The notes: a model not told the origin generated them from the letters alone. A DNA stretch of 64,000 bases from Actinomycetota bacterium (GCA_004366385.1 SIRU01000046.1:1-64000), one strand, 5' to 3'; positions 52,413 through 61,569 are shown, counted from the first letter of the stretch. Numbers and translations: made by a program.

Positions 52413-53652
52413 CCCCCGCCTTGAACTCGGCCCAGGCGTTCTGCCACGCGACCTGCCCCGACTGGGACAGCTCCGTGAGGAAGTAGCCGGTGTCGAAGTC
52501 GCTCTCGCGCACGATCGCGGTCGTGAGGTGCGGAGCGACGACCTCGTCCGTCACGAGCCGGTCGGGGTCGAGCGCGGTCAGCGGCGGCTGGTAGCCGACG
52601 TAGTTCGCGAAGTTGTCGTACCCGTGCTTCACGTCCAGCAGGTAGTCGAGGAAGTGATGGGCGAGGACGGGGTTCTTCGCCGTCCGTGGGATCGCCATCA
52701 GGTCGTTGCCGATCGTCCCCTTGCCGTCCTCCGGGAACCAGAAGCCCAGCACCTCGGACGTGAGACCCTCGGGGAGGTACCACTGCGCCGAGATCGCGCT
52801 GCCCGACCACATCTGGTGCACCCATGCGCGGCCCTCGGGAAGGTTCGTGTAGTCGTCGGTCGAGGTCTTGACGTTCACCGCCGGGATGAGCGACTCGAGC
52901 TCCCGCTTCGCGTGCTCGATGTGCTCGGGGTCCTCCGTGTTGATGTCCTCGATGCCGTTCTTCAGGAGCATGTGGGCGGGGGCGTCGCGACCGTCGTCCA
53001 GGAGGTACGTCTTCCCCTTGTTCGCCTCGTCCCAGTAGATCTCGTACGGGTTCGAGAGGTCGGCCGGCGTCGTCTTCACCTTGTCCGTGCGGTATCCGAT
53101 CCCGGTCGTCCACATCAGGTACGGCGCGGAGTACAGGGAGCCCTTGTCGTACCAGGGGTCCTGCACCGAGGGCCACGCGTTCTGCAGGTTCGGCAGGTAC
53201 TCGTGGTTCAGCGGCTGCAGCACCTTGCCCACGACGAGCCGGCCGAGGCGGTCCGGCACGGGGATGAAGACGTCGTACTCGACGGCGCCCGAGGAGATCT
53301 TCGCGATCGCTTCGTCCATCGTGGAGAAGAACGTCTCCTCCACGTTCACGCCGTACTCCTGGCCGAAGTCCTTCTTGATCCTCGGCCACAGGTAGCCGTT
53401 CCAGTTGTAGATCTTGAGCGGGCCCTTCTCCGGCTCGAGCCCGGACGCGATCGCCGGGTTGTCGTCATAGAGAGGCCACGTGACCGGGTTGTCGGGGCGC
53501 GCGAGCACGAGCTCGGCTGCGTCGCCGCCGTTTCCGCCGCCGCAGGCTGCGAGCAACGGCCCCAGGCTCGAGAGCGCGAGCACGCCGCCGGCCGACCGCC
53601 CGATGAACTCGCGCCGTCCGTACCTCGGCTCGCGCGGATGGAACGTCACCAT
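52405..53652 (-). CDS. potD: Polyamine-type periplasmic binding lipoprotein (PotD) with Tat signal
   Basis: This 415-residue solute-binding protein has a twin-arginine signal (RREFIGRSAGG) and a lipobox ending LLAACG, so it should be exported folded through the TatABC system and lipid-anchored. The mature part has KIYNWNGYLWPRIKKDF and VFIPVPDRLGRLV, typical of PotD/PotF. It binds spermidine or putrescine in related systems. ATG 53652 overlaps the upstream synthetase gene by 7 nt. Confidence 0.9.
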   Translation of the reverse strand: MVTFHPREPRYGRREFIGRSAGGVLALSSLGPLLAACGGGNGGDAAELVLARPDNPVTWPLYDDNPAIASGLEPEKGPLKIYNWNGYLWPRIKKDFGQEYGVNVEETFFSTMDEAIAKISSGAVEYDVFIPVPDRLGRLVVGKVLQPLNHEYLPNLQNAWPSVQDPWYDKGSLYSAPYLMWTTGIGYRTDKVKTTPADLSNPYEIYWDEANKGKTYLLDDGRDAPAHMLLKNGIEDINTEDPEHIEHAKRELESLIPAVNVKTSTDDYTNLPEGRAWVHQMWSGSAISAQWYLPEGLTSEVLGFWFPEDGKGTIGNDLMAIPRTAKNPVLAHHFLDYLLDVKHGYDNFANYVGYQPPLTALDPDRLVTDEVVAPHLTTAIVRESDFDTGYFLTELSQSGQVAWQNAWAEFKAGVG

Positions 53653-55715
53653 GAGCCCTCGCTTTCCGGCCGCTCGTCGGCGAGTGAACCAGAGTCGTGC
53701 GGCCCGGTCAATCTCCAGGCCGGCTCGGCCACGACGAGCAGCGCGTCCACGGCGACCGTGCCGGCCGGGCTCACGACGAGCGGGTTGACGTCGACCGCCT
53801 CGATCTCCGGGTGCGCGAGCGCCAGCTCGGCCACGGCGACGAGCGTGCGCGCGATCACGTCCTCCGGGTCGTCGAGCTCGGCCTCGGCCACGAGCTCGAT
53901 CGCGTCGTCCAGCCCGATCGGCGCGAGCGAGAGGACGACGCTGTCGAGCTGCTCGACCTCGGCGCCGCCTCTCCCGACCGCGAGCACGGGGCCGAAGCCC
54001 GGGTCGCGCGTCATCCCGACGAGCGCCTCAGCGCCGGGCTCGACCTGCTTCGCGACGAGTACGGGGCCGCCGAGCCTCCGCGCGACGGCAGCGGCAGCGT
54101 CCGGGCTCTCCACGTTCAGGACGACGCCGCCCTCGCGGCTCTTGTGCGCCGGGCCGTCCAGCTTGACGACGACCGGCGGGCCGAGCTCGTACGCGGCCGC
54201 GGCGGCCTCGTCCGGGGTGATCGCGCGCCGCCTCGGCGCGAACCGGACGCCGTAGCGCTCGAGCGCGAGCGCCGACTCGTGCTCCGGGAGGTGGCCCGGG
54301 TCGAGGAGGTCGCGCACGTCGGGGCCGCGGGCAGGCTCGGGTAGCGGCCGCCACGGGCGCAGGCCGATGACGTGCGCGAGCGCGAGCAGCGAGTCGCGGG
54401 GACCGCGCAGGAGCGGGACGTCGAGCTCGCGCGCGAGCTCCTGGAAGCTGCGCGGCGGGTCGGCCGAGTGCACCGTCGTCATCGCCGCGAAGACGTCGTG
54501 CTCCTCGGCGAGCCGGCCGAGCGCGCGCAGCGTCAGCTCGCACCACTCGTCGTTCGTCTCGTCGCGGAACTGCGAGAGGTCGGCCTGGCCGAGGAGGACG
54601 TCGAACGCGCCCGACTCGGCCAGGAGCTCGAGCGAGCGCGGGTAGACGAGCGTCTCGTCCGCGACCGCCCAGGCGTCGAGCGGGTTGCCGGGCGCGAGGT
54701 AGTTCGGGAACTCCTCGCGGAGGCGGGCGGCGAGATCCTCGGGAAGCGGCTCGAAGGGGAGCCCCGCGGCCTCGGCGTGATCGGCGAGGAGCGCGCACTC
54801 GCCGCCGGACTCGGAGATCGCGGCGAGACGGCGGCCGCGTGGAAGACGTCGCCGGCCGAGAAGCTCGAGCGTCTCGACGAGCTCGTGGAAGTCCTCGACC
54901 TCGATCGCGCCGTAACGGCGGAGGACGGCGGAGAACCCGCGGCCGGAGCCGACGAGCGCGCCCGTGTGCGTGAGGGCGGCGCGCGCCGCGGCCTCGGAGC
55001 GCCCGACCTTCAGGCACACGACCGGCTTCCCCGCTTCGGCGCAGGCGCGGAGCGCCGACAAGAACGCGTCCGGGCGGCGAACCGTCTCGAGGAAGAGCCC
55101 GACCGCGCGCGTCCCCTCGTCCTCGGCGAAGAAGCGGAGGTAGTCGGCGGCGTCCGTGACAGCCTCGGCGCCGGACGAGACGACGCAGCGGAAGCCGACG
55201 CGCCCGCCGAGCGAGAGGAACGCGTCCGCGATAGACCCGGACTGGCAGAGGACGGCGACGTGGCCCGGCGCGGTCGTGCCCTGCGGGCGGCCGATCCAGG
55301 CCGCCGGCCCATCCGGCGCGTACGTCCCCATGCAGTTCGGGCCGAGCAGGGCGGCGCCGAGCTCGCGGGCGCGGGCGGCCAGCCGCTCGGTCGTCGGCGC
55401 GGCGGCGACCCCGGCCTCCGCCCCGACTCCGGGGACGACGAACGCGCGCACGCCGGCGGCCGCGGCCTCGTCGAACGCCTCTTCGATGCGCACGTGGCTC
55501 ACGAGCAGGAACGCGGCCTCGGGGGTCTCCGGCAGCTCGGCGAAGGATGGGTAGCAGCGAAGCCCGGCCACCTCGTCCCGGCTCGGGTGGACGCCCCACG
55601 CCGTGACCCCGCTCCGCACCGTCGTCGCGACCGCGTCCTCGTTTCGCGGCGAGGCCCCGACGACCGCGATGGAGCGGGGGAAGAGGAGCGCGCGCACGTT
55701 CGGCACGGCGCGCAT
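53646..55715 (-). CDS. Acyl-CoA synthetase (NDP-forming), fused alpha-beta type
   Basis: This 689-residue protein has a CoA-binding domain (SIAVVGASPRNEDAV), two succinyl-CoA-ligase-like domains (CQSGSIADAF, LTHTGALVGSG; the phosphorylated His is expected here), and a C-terminal ATP-grasp domain (VVVKLDGPAHKSREGGVVLNV, VDVNPLVV). It interconverts acyl-CoA with acid plus ATP; the acid is unknown. Together with the neighbouring thioesterase and acyl-CoA dehydrogenase it could treat acids from amine oxidation. It heads the potD-B-C unit. Confidence 0.85.
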   Translation of the reverse strand: MRAVPNVRALLFPRSIAVVGASPRNEDAVATTVRSGVTAWGVHPSRDEVAGLRCYPSFAELPETPEAAFLLVSHVRIEEAFDEAAAAGVRAFVVPGVGAEAGVAAAPTTERLAARARELGAALLGPNCMGTYAPDGPAAWIGRPQGTTAPGHVAVLCQSGSIADAFLSLGGRVGFRCVVSSGAEAVTDAADYLRFFAEDEGTRAVGLFLETVRRPDAFLSALRACAEAGKPVVCLKVGRSEAAARAALTHTGALVGSGRGFSAVLRRYGAIEVEDFHELVETLELLGRRRLPRGRRLAAISESGGECALLADHAEAAGLPFEPLPEDLAARLREEFPNYLAPGNPLDAWAVADETLVYPRSLELLAESGAFDVLLGQADLSQFRDETNDEWCELTLRALGRLAEEHDVFAAMTTVHSADPPRSFQELARELDVPLLRGPRDSLLALAHVIGLRPWRPLPEPARGPDVRDLLDPGHLPEHESALALERYGVRFAPRRRAITPDEAAAAAYELGPPVVVKLDGPAHKSREGGVVLNVESPDAAAAVARRLGGPVLVAKQVEPGAEALVGMTRDPGFGPVLAVGRGGAEVEQLDSVVLSLAPIGLDDAIELVAEAELDDPEDVIARTLVAVAELALAHPEIEAVDVNPLVVSPAGTVAVDALLVVAEPAWRLTGPHDSGSLADERPESEGSW

Positions 55716-55723
55716 TCTCTCCG

Positions 55724-55729
55724 TAGAGT
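55724..55729 (+). promoter_or_regulatory. Probable -10 box (TAGAGT) of the thioesterase gene
   Basis: TAGAGT lies 7 nt before the ATG at 55737, inside the 21-nt gap to the divergent synthetase gene. No Shine-Dalgarno; leaderless layout. Confidence 0.45.
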
Positions 55730-55736
55730 CGAGCGC

Positions 55737-56132
55737 ATGGCGCACGAGAAGGCGATCGAGATCCGCTGGCGCGACGTCGACGCGTACCTGCACGTGAACA
55801 ACGCGGTGTACGCGACGTACCTCGAGGAGTGCCGCGACGAGTGGGTCGAGCGCGCGCTCGCCGGCGTCGGCGACCCGTGGGACTTCGTGCTCGCGCGGGT
55901 CGCGATCGACTTCCGCCGCGAGCTCCGGCTCGAGGACGAGGGCGTTGTCGTCTCCTGCCGCCTGGAACGGATCGGGAACTCCAGCTTCACGCTGCGCGAG
56001 CAGGTGCGGACGCGCGACGGCGAGCTGTCCGCCGAGTCCGAGGCCGTCCTCGTCGCGCGCGACCGCGAGACCGGCCGCTCGCGCCCGCTGACCGAGGCGG
56101 AGCGCGCCGCGTTCGAGGCGATCCGCGACTAG
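55737..56132 (+). CDS. Acyl-CoA thioesterase, 4HBT hotdog family
   Basis: This 131-residue hotdog-fold protein has IRWRDVDAYLHVNNAVYATYLEECRDEW (active-site Asp and the HVNNA patch), FVLARVAIDFRRELRLEDE and SSFTLREQV. It hydrolyses acyl-CoA, and it faces an acyl-CoA synthetase gene on the opposite strand. Substrate unknown. Confidence 0.85.
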   Translation: MAHEKAIEIRWRDVDAYLHVNNAVYATYLEECRDEWVERALAGVGDPWDFVLARVAIDFRRELRLEDEGVVVSCRLERIGNSSFTLREQVRTRDGELSAESEAVLVARDRETGRSRPLTEAERAAFEAIRD

Positions 56133-56135
56133 GCT
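56130..56135 (+). promoter_or_regulatory. Probable -10 box (TAGGCT) of the acyl-CoA dehydrogenase gene
   Basis: TAGGCT overlaps the thioesterase stop and lies 7 nt before GTG 56143, so this gene may have its own leaderless promoter. Confidence 0.4.
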
Positions 56136-56142
56136 CCCGCGG

Positions 56143-57309
56143 GTGATCGTTCCCGAGCTCCCCGACGACATCCGCGCGCTGAAGGAGGCCGTCGGCGCGT
56201 TCGTCGAGCGCGAGGTCTACCCGCTCGAGGCGAGGATCGCGGAGCGCGGGTCGATCGACTGGGACGAGGCCGCCGACCTGCGCCGTCGCGCGCGTGAGGC
56301 CGGCTTCGCGATGCTGAACATGCCGGCCGAGGCGGGCGGGCGCGACCTCTCCATGCTCGGCCAGGTCGCGCTCGAGGAGGAGTCGGGAAAGGCGACGAAC
56401 GGTCTCGGCTTCGCGGTCGTCGACCGCGGCCCGCGCGAGCTGTACGAGATCGCGACGCCGGAGCAGATCGAGCGCTACGTCGCGCCGATCGTGCGCGGCG
56501 AGTATCGCGAGGCGTGGGCGCTCACCGAGCCCGGCGCCGGGTCGGACCTGAGCGGGCTGCAAGCGACGGCCGTGCGCGACGGCGACGAGTGGGTGCTGAA
56601 CGGCGAGAAGTGGTTCGTGACGAGCGAGGGCCCGCCCGGGGTCTACATCGTGCTCGCGGTCGCGGAGGGAGAGCAGGCCTTGTTCCTCGTCGACCCGGAC
56701 GCGCCCGGGCTCGAGATCCGGCGCACGCCGGGCTTTCTCCATGACCCGTACCTCGACCACCACCCGGAGATCGTGTTCACGGACTGCCGGGTGCCCGAGG
56801 CGAACCGCGTGCCCGCGAGCGGCGACGAGGGCGCCAAGGAGTGGATCCTCGTCGAGCGGCTGTTCATCGCTGCCCGCTGCTGCGGCGCGGCGCTGCGGCT
56901 CGTCGACTCGACCGCGGAGTGGGCGCAGGAGCGCGAGGCGTTCGGCTCGCCGATCGCGGAGTACCAGGGCATCTCGTTTCCGCTCGCGGACTCGCTGACG
57001 GAGCTGCACGCGGCGCGGCTCTTGACGTACCACGCGGCGCACGCGTTCGACGTGCTCGAGGACCGCAAGGTCGTGCACGGGAAGGTCTCGATGGCGAAGC
57101 TCTTTGCGTCCGAGATGGCCGGGCGCGTCGCGGACCGCGCGGTGCAGGCGCTCGGCGGCCGCGGGTACATGACCGAGAACCCCGCGGCGCGCTTCTACCG
57201 CGAGCTCCGCGTCGACCGGATCTGGGAAGGCACGAGCGAGATCCAGCGCTCGATCCTCTCCCGAGGCGTCTTCAAGCGGGGCGCGGCCCCGTACCTGGGC
57301 TGGGACTGA
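56143..57309 (+). CDS. Acyl-CoA dehydrogenase
   Basis: This 388-residue flavoenzyme introduces a double bond into acyl-CoA. It has the AWALTEPGAGSDLSGLQ and W.LNGEKWFVT flavin-contact strands, the AQEREAFGSPIAEYQGI helix and the final ALGGRGYMTENPAARFYRELRVDRIWEGTSEIQ. Chain length preference is unknown. It sits with the thioesterase, M20 hydrolase and synthetase in a catabolic block. Confidence 0.92.
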   Translation: MIVPELPDDIRALKEAVGAFVEREVYPLEARIAERGSIDWDEAADLRRRAREAGFAMLNMPAEAGGRDLSMLGQVALEEESGKATNGLGFAVVDRGPRELYEIATPEQIERYVAPIVRGEYREAWALTEPGAGSDLSGLQATAVRDGDEWVLNGEKWFVTSEGPPGVYIVLAVAEGEQALFLVDPDAPGLEIRRTPGFLHDPYLDHHPEIVFTDCRVPEANRVPASGDEGAKEWILVERLFIAARCCGAALRLVDSTAEWAQEREAFGSPIAEYQGISFPLADSLTELHAARLLTYHAAHAFDVLEDRKVVHGKVSMAKLFASEMAGRVADRAVQALGGRGYMTENPAARFYRELRVDRIWEGTSEIQRSILSRGVFKRGAAPYLGWD

Positions 57310-57311
57310 CG

Positions 57312-58700
57312 GTGGCCGTCGAGCGCGCACGGGTAATCGAGGCGGTCGAGGCCGCCCGCCCGGTCGTCGAGCGGATCTCGGCCGAGGTGTGGGATCTCGC
57401 GGAGCTGAGCCTCGAGGAGGTCGAGTCGGCCCAGGTGCACGTACGCGAGCTCGAGGCCGCCGGCTTCGAGGTCACGACCGGGACCTCGGGCTTCGAGACC
57501 GCGTTCGTCGCCGAGCGGCGCTTCGGCGACGGGCCGGTCGTCGGCTTCCTCGCCGAGTACGACGCGCTCCCGGGGCTCGGGAACGAGGCCGTCCCGCGGC
57601 GGCAGCCGCGCGCGGACGGGAAGACGAGCGGCCACGGGTGCGGTCACAACGTGCTCGGCGCCGCGCTCACCGGGGCCGCCGTCGCCGTCGCGGGCGTCCT
57701 CGAGGCCGACGGGCTGCCGGGCACCGTGCGCGTGTACGGGTGCGCCGCGGAGGAGACCGAGGGCGCGAAGGTGTACATGGCCCGCGACGGCCTCTTCGAG
57801 GACGTCGACGCGTGCTTGCACTGGCACCCGTGGTCGCTGGCCGCCGTGATGAACATGCGCCTGGCCGCGACGAGCGCCGTGCGGATCGCGTTCCACGGGA
57901 AGACCGCGCACGCCGGCATGGAGCCCTGGAGCGGGCGGAGCGCGCTCGACGGGCTCGAGCTCACGGCGCACGGCCTCAACCTCATGCGCGAGCACGTCGA
58001 GCCCACCGCCCGGATCCACTACGTCTACGAGCACGGGGGCGAGGCGCCGAACGTCGTGCCCGACTACGCGCGCATGCTCCTCCTCGTCCGCGACGTCGAC
58101 CGCGCGCACGTGGTCAGCACGGTCGAGTGGGTCCGGCAGATCGCCGAGGGCGCCGCGCTCGCGACCCAGACGACCTCCGAGGTCGACGTCTTCTTCGGCA
58201 TGCACGACCTGCTCCCGAACACGCCGCTCGCGGAGCGGATGCAGATCCATCTCGAGGCGGCCGGTGTGCCGAGCTGGACCGACGAGGAGCAGGCGTTCGC
58301 CCGCGAGTGCCAGGCCAACATGGGGTTGCCCGAGGCGGGCCTGTTCGAGGACGTCGTCCCGCTCCAGCCCGAGGTCGCGATCGGCGGCTCCTCGGACGTG
58401 GCCGACGTGAGCTGGAACGCGCCGACGATGGGCGTCGTCCTGCCGACCGCGCCGATCGGCGTGAGCATGCACACGTGGCCAGTCACGGCGTGCGGCGGGA
58501 TGTCGATCGGCCTCAAGGGCGCTCTCACCGCGACGGACGTCCTCGTCGCGACCGCGCTCGACGTGCTCACGGACTCGGAGCTGCGCGCCGCCGCCCGCGC
58601 CGACTTCGAGCGGCGCACCGCGGGCGCAAGGTACGTCTCGCCGATCCCGCCGGAGCAGACCGGCCCGCGCGGGTTCCGGCTTCCGGTCTCCGCTCCCTGA
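57312..58700 (+). CDS. M20-family amidohydrolase (AbgB-like)
   Basis: This 462-residue zinc peptidase-type hydrolase has GFLAEYDALPGLG, SGHGCGHNVLGAAL (metal His/Cys region), AAEETEGAKVYMARDG, CLHWHPW, and GGSSDVADVSW at the end of the catalytic domain. The pattern is close to AbgB/AmiA-type aminoacyl-aminobenzoate hydrolases, which cut amide bonds of N-acylated amino compounds. GTG at 57312 is 2 nt after the acyl-CoA dehydrogenase stop, so co-expressed. Confidence 0.85.
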   Translation: MAVERARVIEAVEAARPVVERISAEVWDLAELSLEEVESAQVHVRELEAAGFEVTTGTSGFETAFVAERRFGDGPVVGFLAEYDALPGLGNEAVPRRQPRADGKTSGHGCGHNVLGAALTGAAVAVAGVLEADGLPGTVRVYGCAAEETEGAKVYMARDGLFEDVDACLHWHPWSLAAVMNMRLAATSAVRIAFHGKTAHAGMEPWSGRSALDGLELTAHGLNLMREHVEPTARIHYVYEHGGEAPNVVPDYARMLLLVRDVDRAHVVSTVEWVRQIAEGAALATQTTSEVDVFFGMHDLLPNTPLAERMQIHLEAAGVPSWTDEEQAFARECQANMGLPEAGLFEDVVPLQPEVAIGGSSDVADVSWNAPTMGVVLPTAPIGVSMHTWPVTACGGMSIGLKGALTATDVLVATALDVLTDSELRAAARADFERRTAGARYVSPIPPEQTGPRGFRLPVSAP

Positions 58701-58777
58701 GCCTCCGCTGCCGCCCGGTGTGACGCGCGCGGGTCGCGGCGGCGTATCGCAGGCGTCACCCCACAGCGGAGGTACCG

Positions 58778-59482
58778 ATGAAACGCCTGCTCCTCGCCGC
58801 AACCGCTCTCTTCGCCCTCGTCGCTCTCGCCGGGGCGGTCGGGCTGCCCGACCTCGCCGGCGCGCAGGACGCGCCCGAGGCGACGCACACGATCACCGTC
58901 AACGGCGTCGGCACCGTGAAGTCCGTCCCCGACGAGGCGCAGATGTCGTTCGGGGTCGAGACGCGCGGCGCGACCGCGAAGGCCGCCGTCGCCGCCAACG
59001 CCGACGCGATGCGCAAGGTCGTGAACGCGCTGCGTCAGGCTGGCGGCCGCGAGATCGCCACGCAGTGGGTCAGCGTCTACTCGATCTCCGGCTCCGAGAC
59101 GGGCTCCGTCACCGAGTACTCCGCCTCGAACAGCGTGTCCGTCACGTCCGACACCGGCGACGCAGCGGCGCTCATCGACGCGGCCACGACCGCGGGCGCG
59201 AACCAGGTCTCCGGGCCGGGCCTCACGTCGAGCAACACGGAGGAGCTCTACCGGCAGGCGCTCGCGAAGGCCGTCCACGAGGCCCGTCTCCGCGCGCAGG
59301 CGCTCGCGAAGGCCGCCGGCCGCGAGCTCGGCGGGATCACCGCGATCGTCGAGGCCGGCGCGACGCCGTCGCCGCTGCCGTACGCCAACGCCGAGCGTGC
59401 CGCGCTCGACTCCTCGACCCCGATCGTCCCGGGCACGCAGGAGACGACCGCGACGATCAGCGTCACCTTCTCCCTCCGGTAG
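58778..59482 (+). CDS. Secreted SIMPL-domain (DUF541) protein
   Basis: This 234-residue protein has a signal peptide (KRLLLAATALFALVALAGA) and the SIMPL domain: ITVNGVGTVKSVPDEAQMSFGV, IATQWVSVYSI, and ALAKAVHEARLRAQALAKAAG. Homologues are periplasmic or surface proteins of unclear function, linked in some species to oxidative-stress defence. ATG has a good GGAGGTACC Shine-Dalgarno 6 nt upstream. A strong terminator follows. Confidence 0.85.
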   Translation: MKRLLLAATALFALVALAGAVGLPDLAGAQDAPEATHTITVNGVGTVKSVPDEAQMSFGVETRGATAKAAVAANADAMRKVVNALRQAGGREIATQWVSVYSISGSETGSVTEYSASNSVSVTSDTGDAAALIDAATTAGANQVSGPGLTSSNTEELYRQALAKAVHEARLRAQALAKAAGRELGGITAIVEAGATPSPLPYANAERAALDSSTPIVPGTQETTATISVTFSLR

Positions 59483-59489
59483 TGCGCAA

Positions 59490-59520
59490 GGCCGGGATCC
59501 CCGAGCGGGGGATCCCGGCC
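59490..59520. terminator. 13-bp terminator hairpin between SIMPL gene and glnA
   Basis: ggccgggatcccc (59490-59502) pairs perfectly with ggggatcccggcc (59508-59520) around a 5-nt loop. It lies just after the SIMPL gene stop and before the convergent glnA end, so it probably stops both. The T run is missing on both sides. Confidence 0.7.
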
Positions 59521-59609
59521 GCGCGGCAGAGCAACGGACCCGCCTGCAGGGCCGACTCCAGCTCCGTGAGGCCTCGTCGGGAGCTGCCCCGCGCGCCACC
59601 CAGCGCTCC

Positions 59610-61061
59610 CTAGCAGTCGTAGTAGAGGGCGAACTCGGCCGGGTGCGGGCGGAGCCGGACGGCGTCGATCTCGTTCTCGCGCTTCCAGGCGATCCAGGTC
59701 TCGATCAGCTCCTTGCTGAAGACGTCGCCGCGCAGGAGGAACTCGTGGTCGGTCTCGAGCGCGTCGAGGGCCTCCGCGAGCGAGCCCGGGACCTGCGGCA
59801 CGTCGCCGTTCGCGTGCTCGAACAGGTCGTAGTCCGCGGGCGCGCCGGGGTCGAGGTCGCGCTCGATCCCGTCCAGCCCGGCCATGAGCATGGCCGAGAA
59901 CGCCAGGTACGGGTTCGCGGCCGCGTCGGGCGGGCGGAACTCGATCCGCTTCGCCTTCGCGGAGTCGGAGTACATCGGGATCCGGATGCACGCCGAGCGG
60001 TTCCGCTGCGAGTAGACGAGGTTCACCGGCGCCTCGAAGCCGGGGACGAGCCGCCGGTACGAGTTCGTCGTCGGCGCGCAGAACGCGAGCAGCGCCGGCG
60101 CGTGCGCGAGCAGGCCGCCCACGTACGCCCGACCGAGCTGCGAGAGGCCCGCGTACCCGGACTTGTCCGCCATCAGCGGCGTGCCCTCCTTCCAGAGGGA
60201 CTGGTGGGTGTGCATTCCCGAGCCGTTGTCGCCGTACAGCGGCTTCGGCATGAAGGTGACGCTCTTCCCGTGCCGCCGGGCGACGTTCTTGACCACGTAC
60301 TTGTAGGTCATCACCTGGTCGGCCATGCGCGTCAGCGTCGTGAAGCGGAGGTCGATCTCGCACTGGCCGCCCGAGGCGACCTCGTGGTGGTGGAACTCGC
60401 ACGCGATCCCGATCCGCTCGAGCTCGAGCACCATCTCCGTGCGCAGGTCGTGGAGCGTGTCGGACGGCGCGGCCGGGAAGTAGCCCTCCTTCGGCCGCGC
60501 GGTGTAGCCGAGCCCGGGCTTGCCGGAGTTCCAGTAGCCCTCCTCCGAGTCCACCGAGTAGTGGGAGCGGTTGGGGCCGAGGTCGTAGTGCACCTCGTCG
60601 AAGACGAAGAACTCGCACTCGGGGCCGAAGTTCGCCGTGTCCGCGATGCCACTCGCGCGCAGGTGCTCCTCCGCGCGCCGTGCGACGCCACGCGGGTCCT
60701 TCGCGTACGGCTCGCGCGTGATCGGGTCGGCGATCTCGCAGACGAGGCTCAGCGTGGGGGCCTCGGTCGCGGGGTCGAGGATCGCGGACGACGCGTCCGG
60801 GATCAGGAGCATGTCCGAGTCCTGGATCGCCTGCCAGCCACGGATCGACGAGCCGTCGAAGCCGAGCCCGTCGTCGAACGCACTCTCGTCGAACGCCCGG
60901 ATCGGCAGCGTCACGTGCTGCCAGGTCCCGAGCAGGTCGCAGAACTTGAGGTCGACCATCGCCGCGCGCGTCTCGGTCGCCCACTCGAGCGCGTCGCGCG
61001 CGTCCGGCAGCGTCTCGCCGCCGTTTCGCAGGTAGCGCTGCCTCTCCTCGATCTCGGACAT
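59610..61061 (-). CDS. glnA: Glutamine synthetase type I
   Basis: GlnA (483 aa) makes glutamine from glutamate, ammonia and ATP as a dodecamer. It has FDGSSIRGW (substrate latch region), the metal-binding [49 protein letters not shown] and [15 protein letters not shown] Tyr in the ADYDLFE segment corresponds to the adenylylation loop (NLYDL in enterics), so GlnE-type control is possible. ATG 61061 follows GGGAGG. A terminator and antiterminator precede it. Confidence 0.95.
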   Translation of the reverse strand: MSEIEERQRYLRNGGETLPDARDALEWATETRAAMVDLKFCDLLGTWQHVTLPIRAFDESAFDDGLGFDGSSIRGWQAIQDSDMLLIPDASSAILDPATEAPTLSLVCEIADPITREPYAKDPRGVARRAEEHLRASGIADTANFGPECEFFVFDEVHYDLGPNRSHYSVDSEEGYWNSGKPGLGYTARPKEGYFPAAPSDTLHDLRTEMVLELERIGIACEFHHHEVASGGQCEIDLRFTTLTRMADQVMTYKYVVKNVARRHGKSVTFMPKPLYGDNGSGMHTHQSLWKEGTPLMADKSGYAGLSQLGRAYVGGLLAHAPALLAFCAPTTNSYRRLVPGFEAPVNLVYSQRNRSACIRIPMYSDSAKAKRIEFRPPDAAANPYLAFSAMLMAGLDGIERDLDPGAPADYDLFEHANGDVPQVPGSLAEALDALETDHEFLLRGDVFSKELIETWIAWKRENEIDAVRLRPHPAEFALYYDC

Positions 61062-61091
61062 CCCGCCTCCCTTCTCCGCCGGTGGACCAAA

Positions 61092-61126
61092 CAAAAAGAC
61101 CCCGGGTCTCCGAGAGTCCCGAGGCC
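61092..61126 (-). terminator. Intrinsic terminator in the glnA leader (attenuator)
   Basis: Read on the minus strand, ggcctcggg pairs with cccggggtc (nine pairs, two of them G-U) around an 11-nt region that can form its own small hairpin, directly followed by tttttgttt. This is a classic factor-independent terminator pointing toward glnA. It ends only about 30 nt before the glnA ATG, leaving no room for a promoter between, so it must act on glnA transcripts. Confidence 0.7.
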
Positions 61127-61191
61127 TCGTCGCCTCGGCCGAGCCGTCCGCGGCCCGACCAGAGCCGAACCGTAGCGGCGTCCCCGGACGG
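61119..61191 (-). promoter_or_regulatory. Candidate antiterminator and aptamer domain of the glnA leader
   Basis: The hairpin ccgaggc-gacgag-gcctcgg (61119-61138, read on the minus strand) uses bases 61119-61126, which are also the 5' arm of the terminator, so the two cannot form together. Upstream, ccgtccg (61185-61191) pairs with cggacgg (61144-61150) and encloses two small hairpins built on gccg/cggc repeats, giving a junction-like element. Together these look like a sensing domain, antiterminator and terminator. It does not match the glutamine riboswitch consensus that I recall, so the ligand or effector is unknown. Confidence 0.5.
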
Positions 61192-61231
61192 ACGCAAGAG
61201 TCCCGACGCTCGCAGCGCGCACATCCGTTCT

Positions 61232-61248
61232 CCCCACCCTGGGTGGGG
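61232..61248. other. 17-bp GC palindrome in the glnA upstream region
   Basis: ccccaccc and gggtgggg flank one central t. It lies about 170 bp upstream of glnA, between the leader and the probable promoter area. It could be an operator or a further RNA hairpin. A longer imperfect stem (ggcacga/tcgtgcc on the minus strand) lies further upstream near 61301-61328. Confidence 0.4.
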
Positions 61249-61491
61249 TGTTCGGCCACCCTCCACCCGCTGCTGAGCGTAACGCCGAAGTCCACACGCG
61301 TGGGGCACGAGACCCCGACGAGTTCGTGCCAATGTCTCCACAGGCCTCGCCGTCGTGGGAGCCGGCCGGCGCTGGCTTGCTCACCGGCGGCGAGTACCTA
61401 GCCGCGGCTCTCGATCCTCGCTAGGGTTCCCGCCTCGTGCTCACGCCGTCGCGGCCGTGGGCGTTGTCGTCGTCGAGAGGAGGTATCGCGG

Positions 61492-61569
61492 ATGGTCGAC
61501 AGTGACATGCACGCGATCCCGTTTGACGGGCGCGGCCCGGTTCTCGGCGCGGACTTCCTGGCTCCTTAG
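61492..61569 (+). CDS. Candidate 25-residue small protein
   Basis: ATG at 61492 is preceded at 8 nt by gagaggaggt, one of the best Shine-Dalgarno sequences in the window. The frame runs 26 codons to tag, beginning MVDSDMHAIPF and ending LGADFLAP. A TAGGGT -10-like box lies at 61422-61427. The codons are moderately G/C-ending. It ends just before the promoter of the ABC transporter operon. No homologue recognised; it may be a leader peptide or chance. Confidence 0.35.
   Translation: MVDSDMHAIPFDGRGPVLGADFLAP

Noticed and set aside
61418-61440. Possible guanidine-I riboswitch start (ctagggttcc)
   Set aside because: None of the other conserved blocks follows. TAGGGT is more simply a -10 box.
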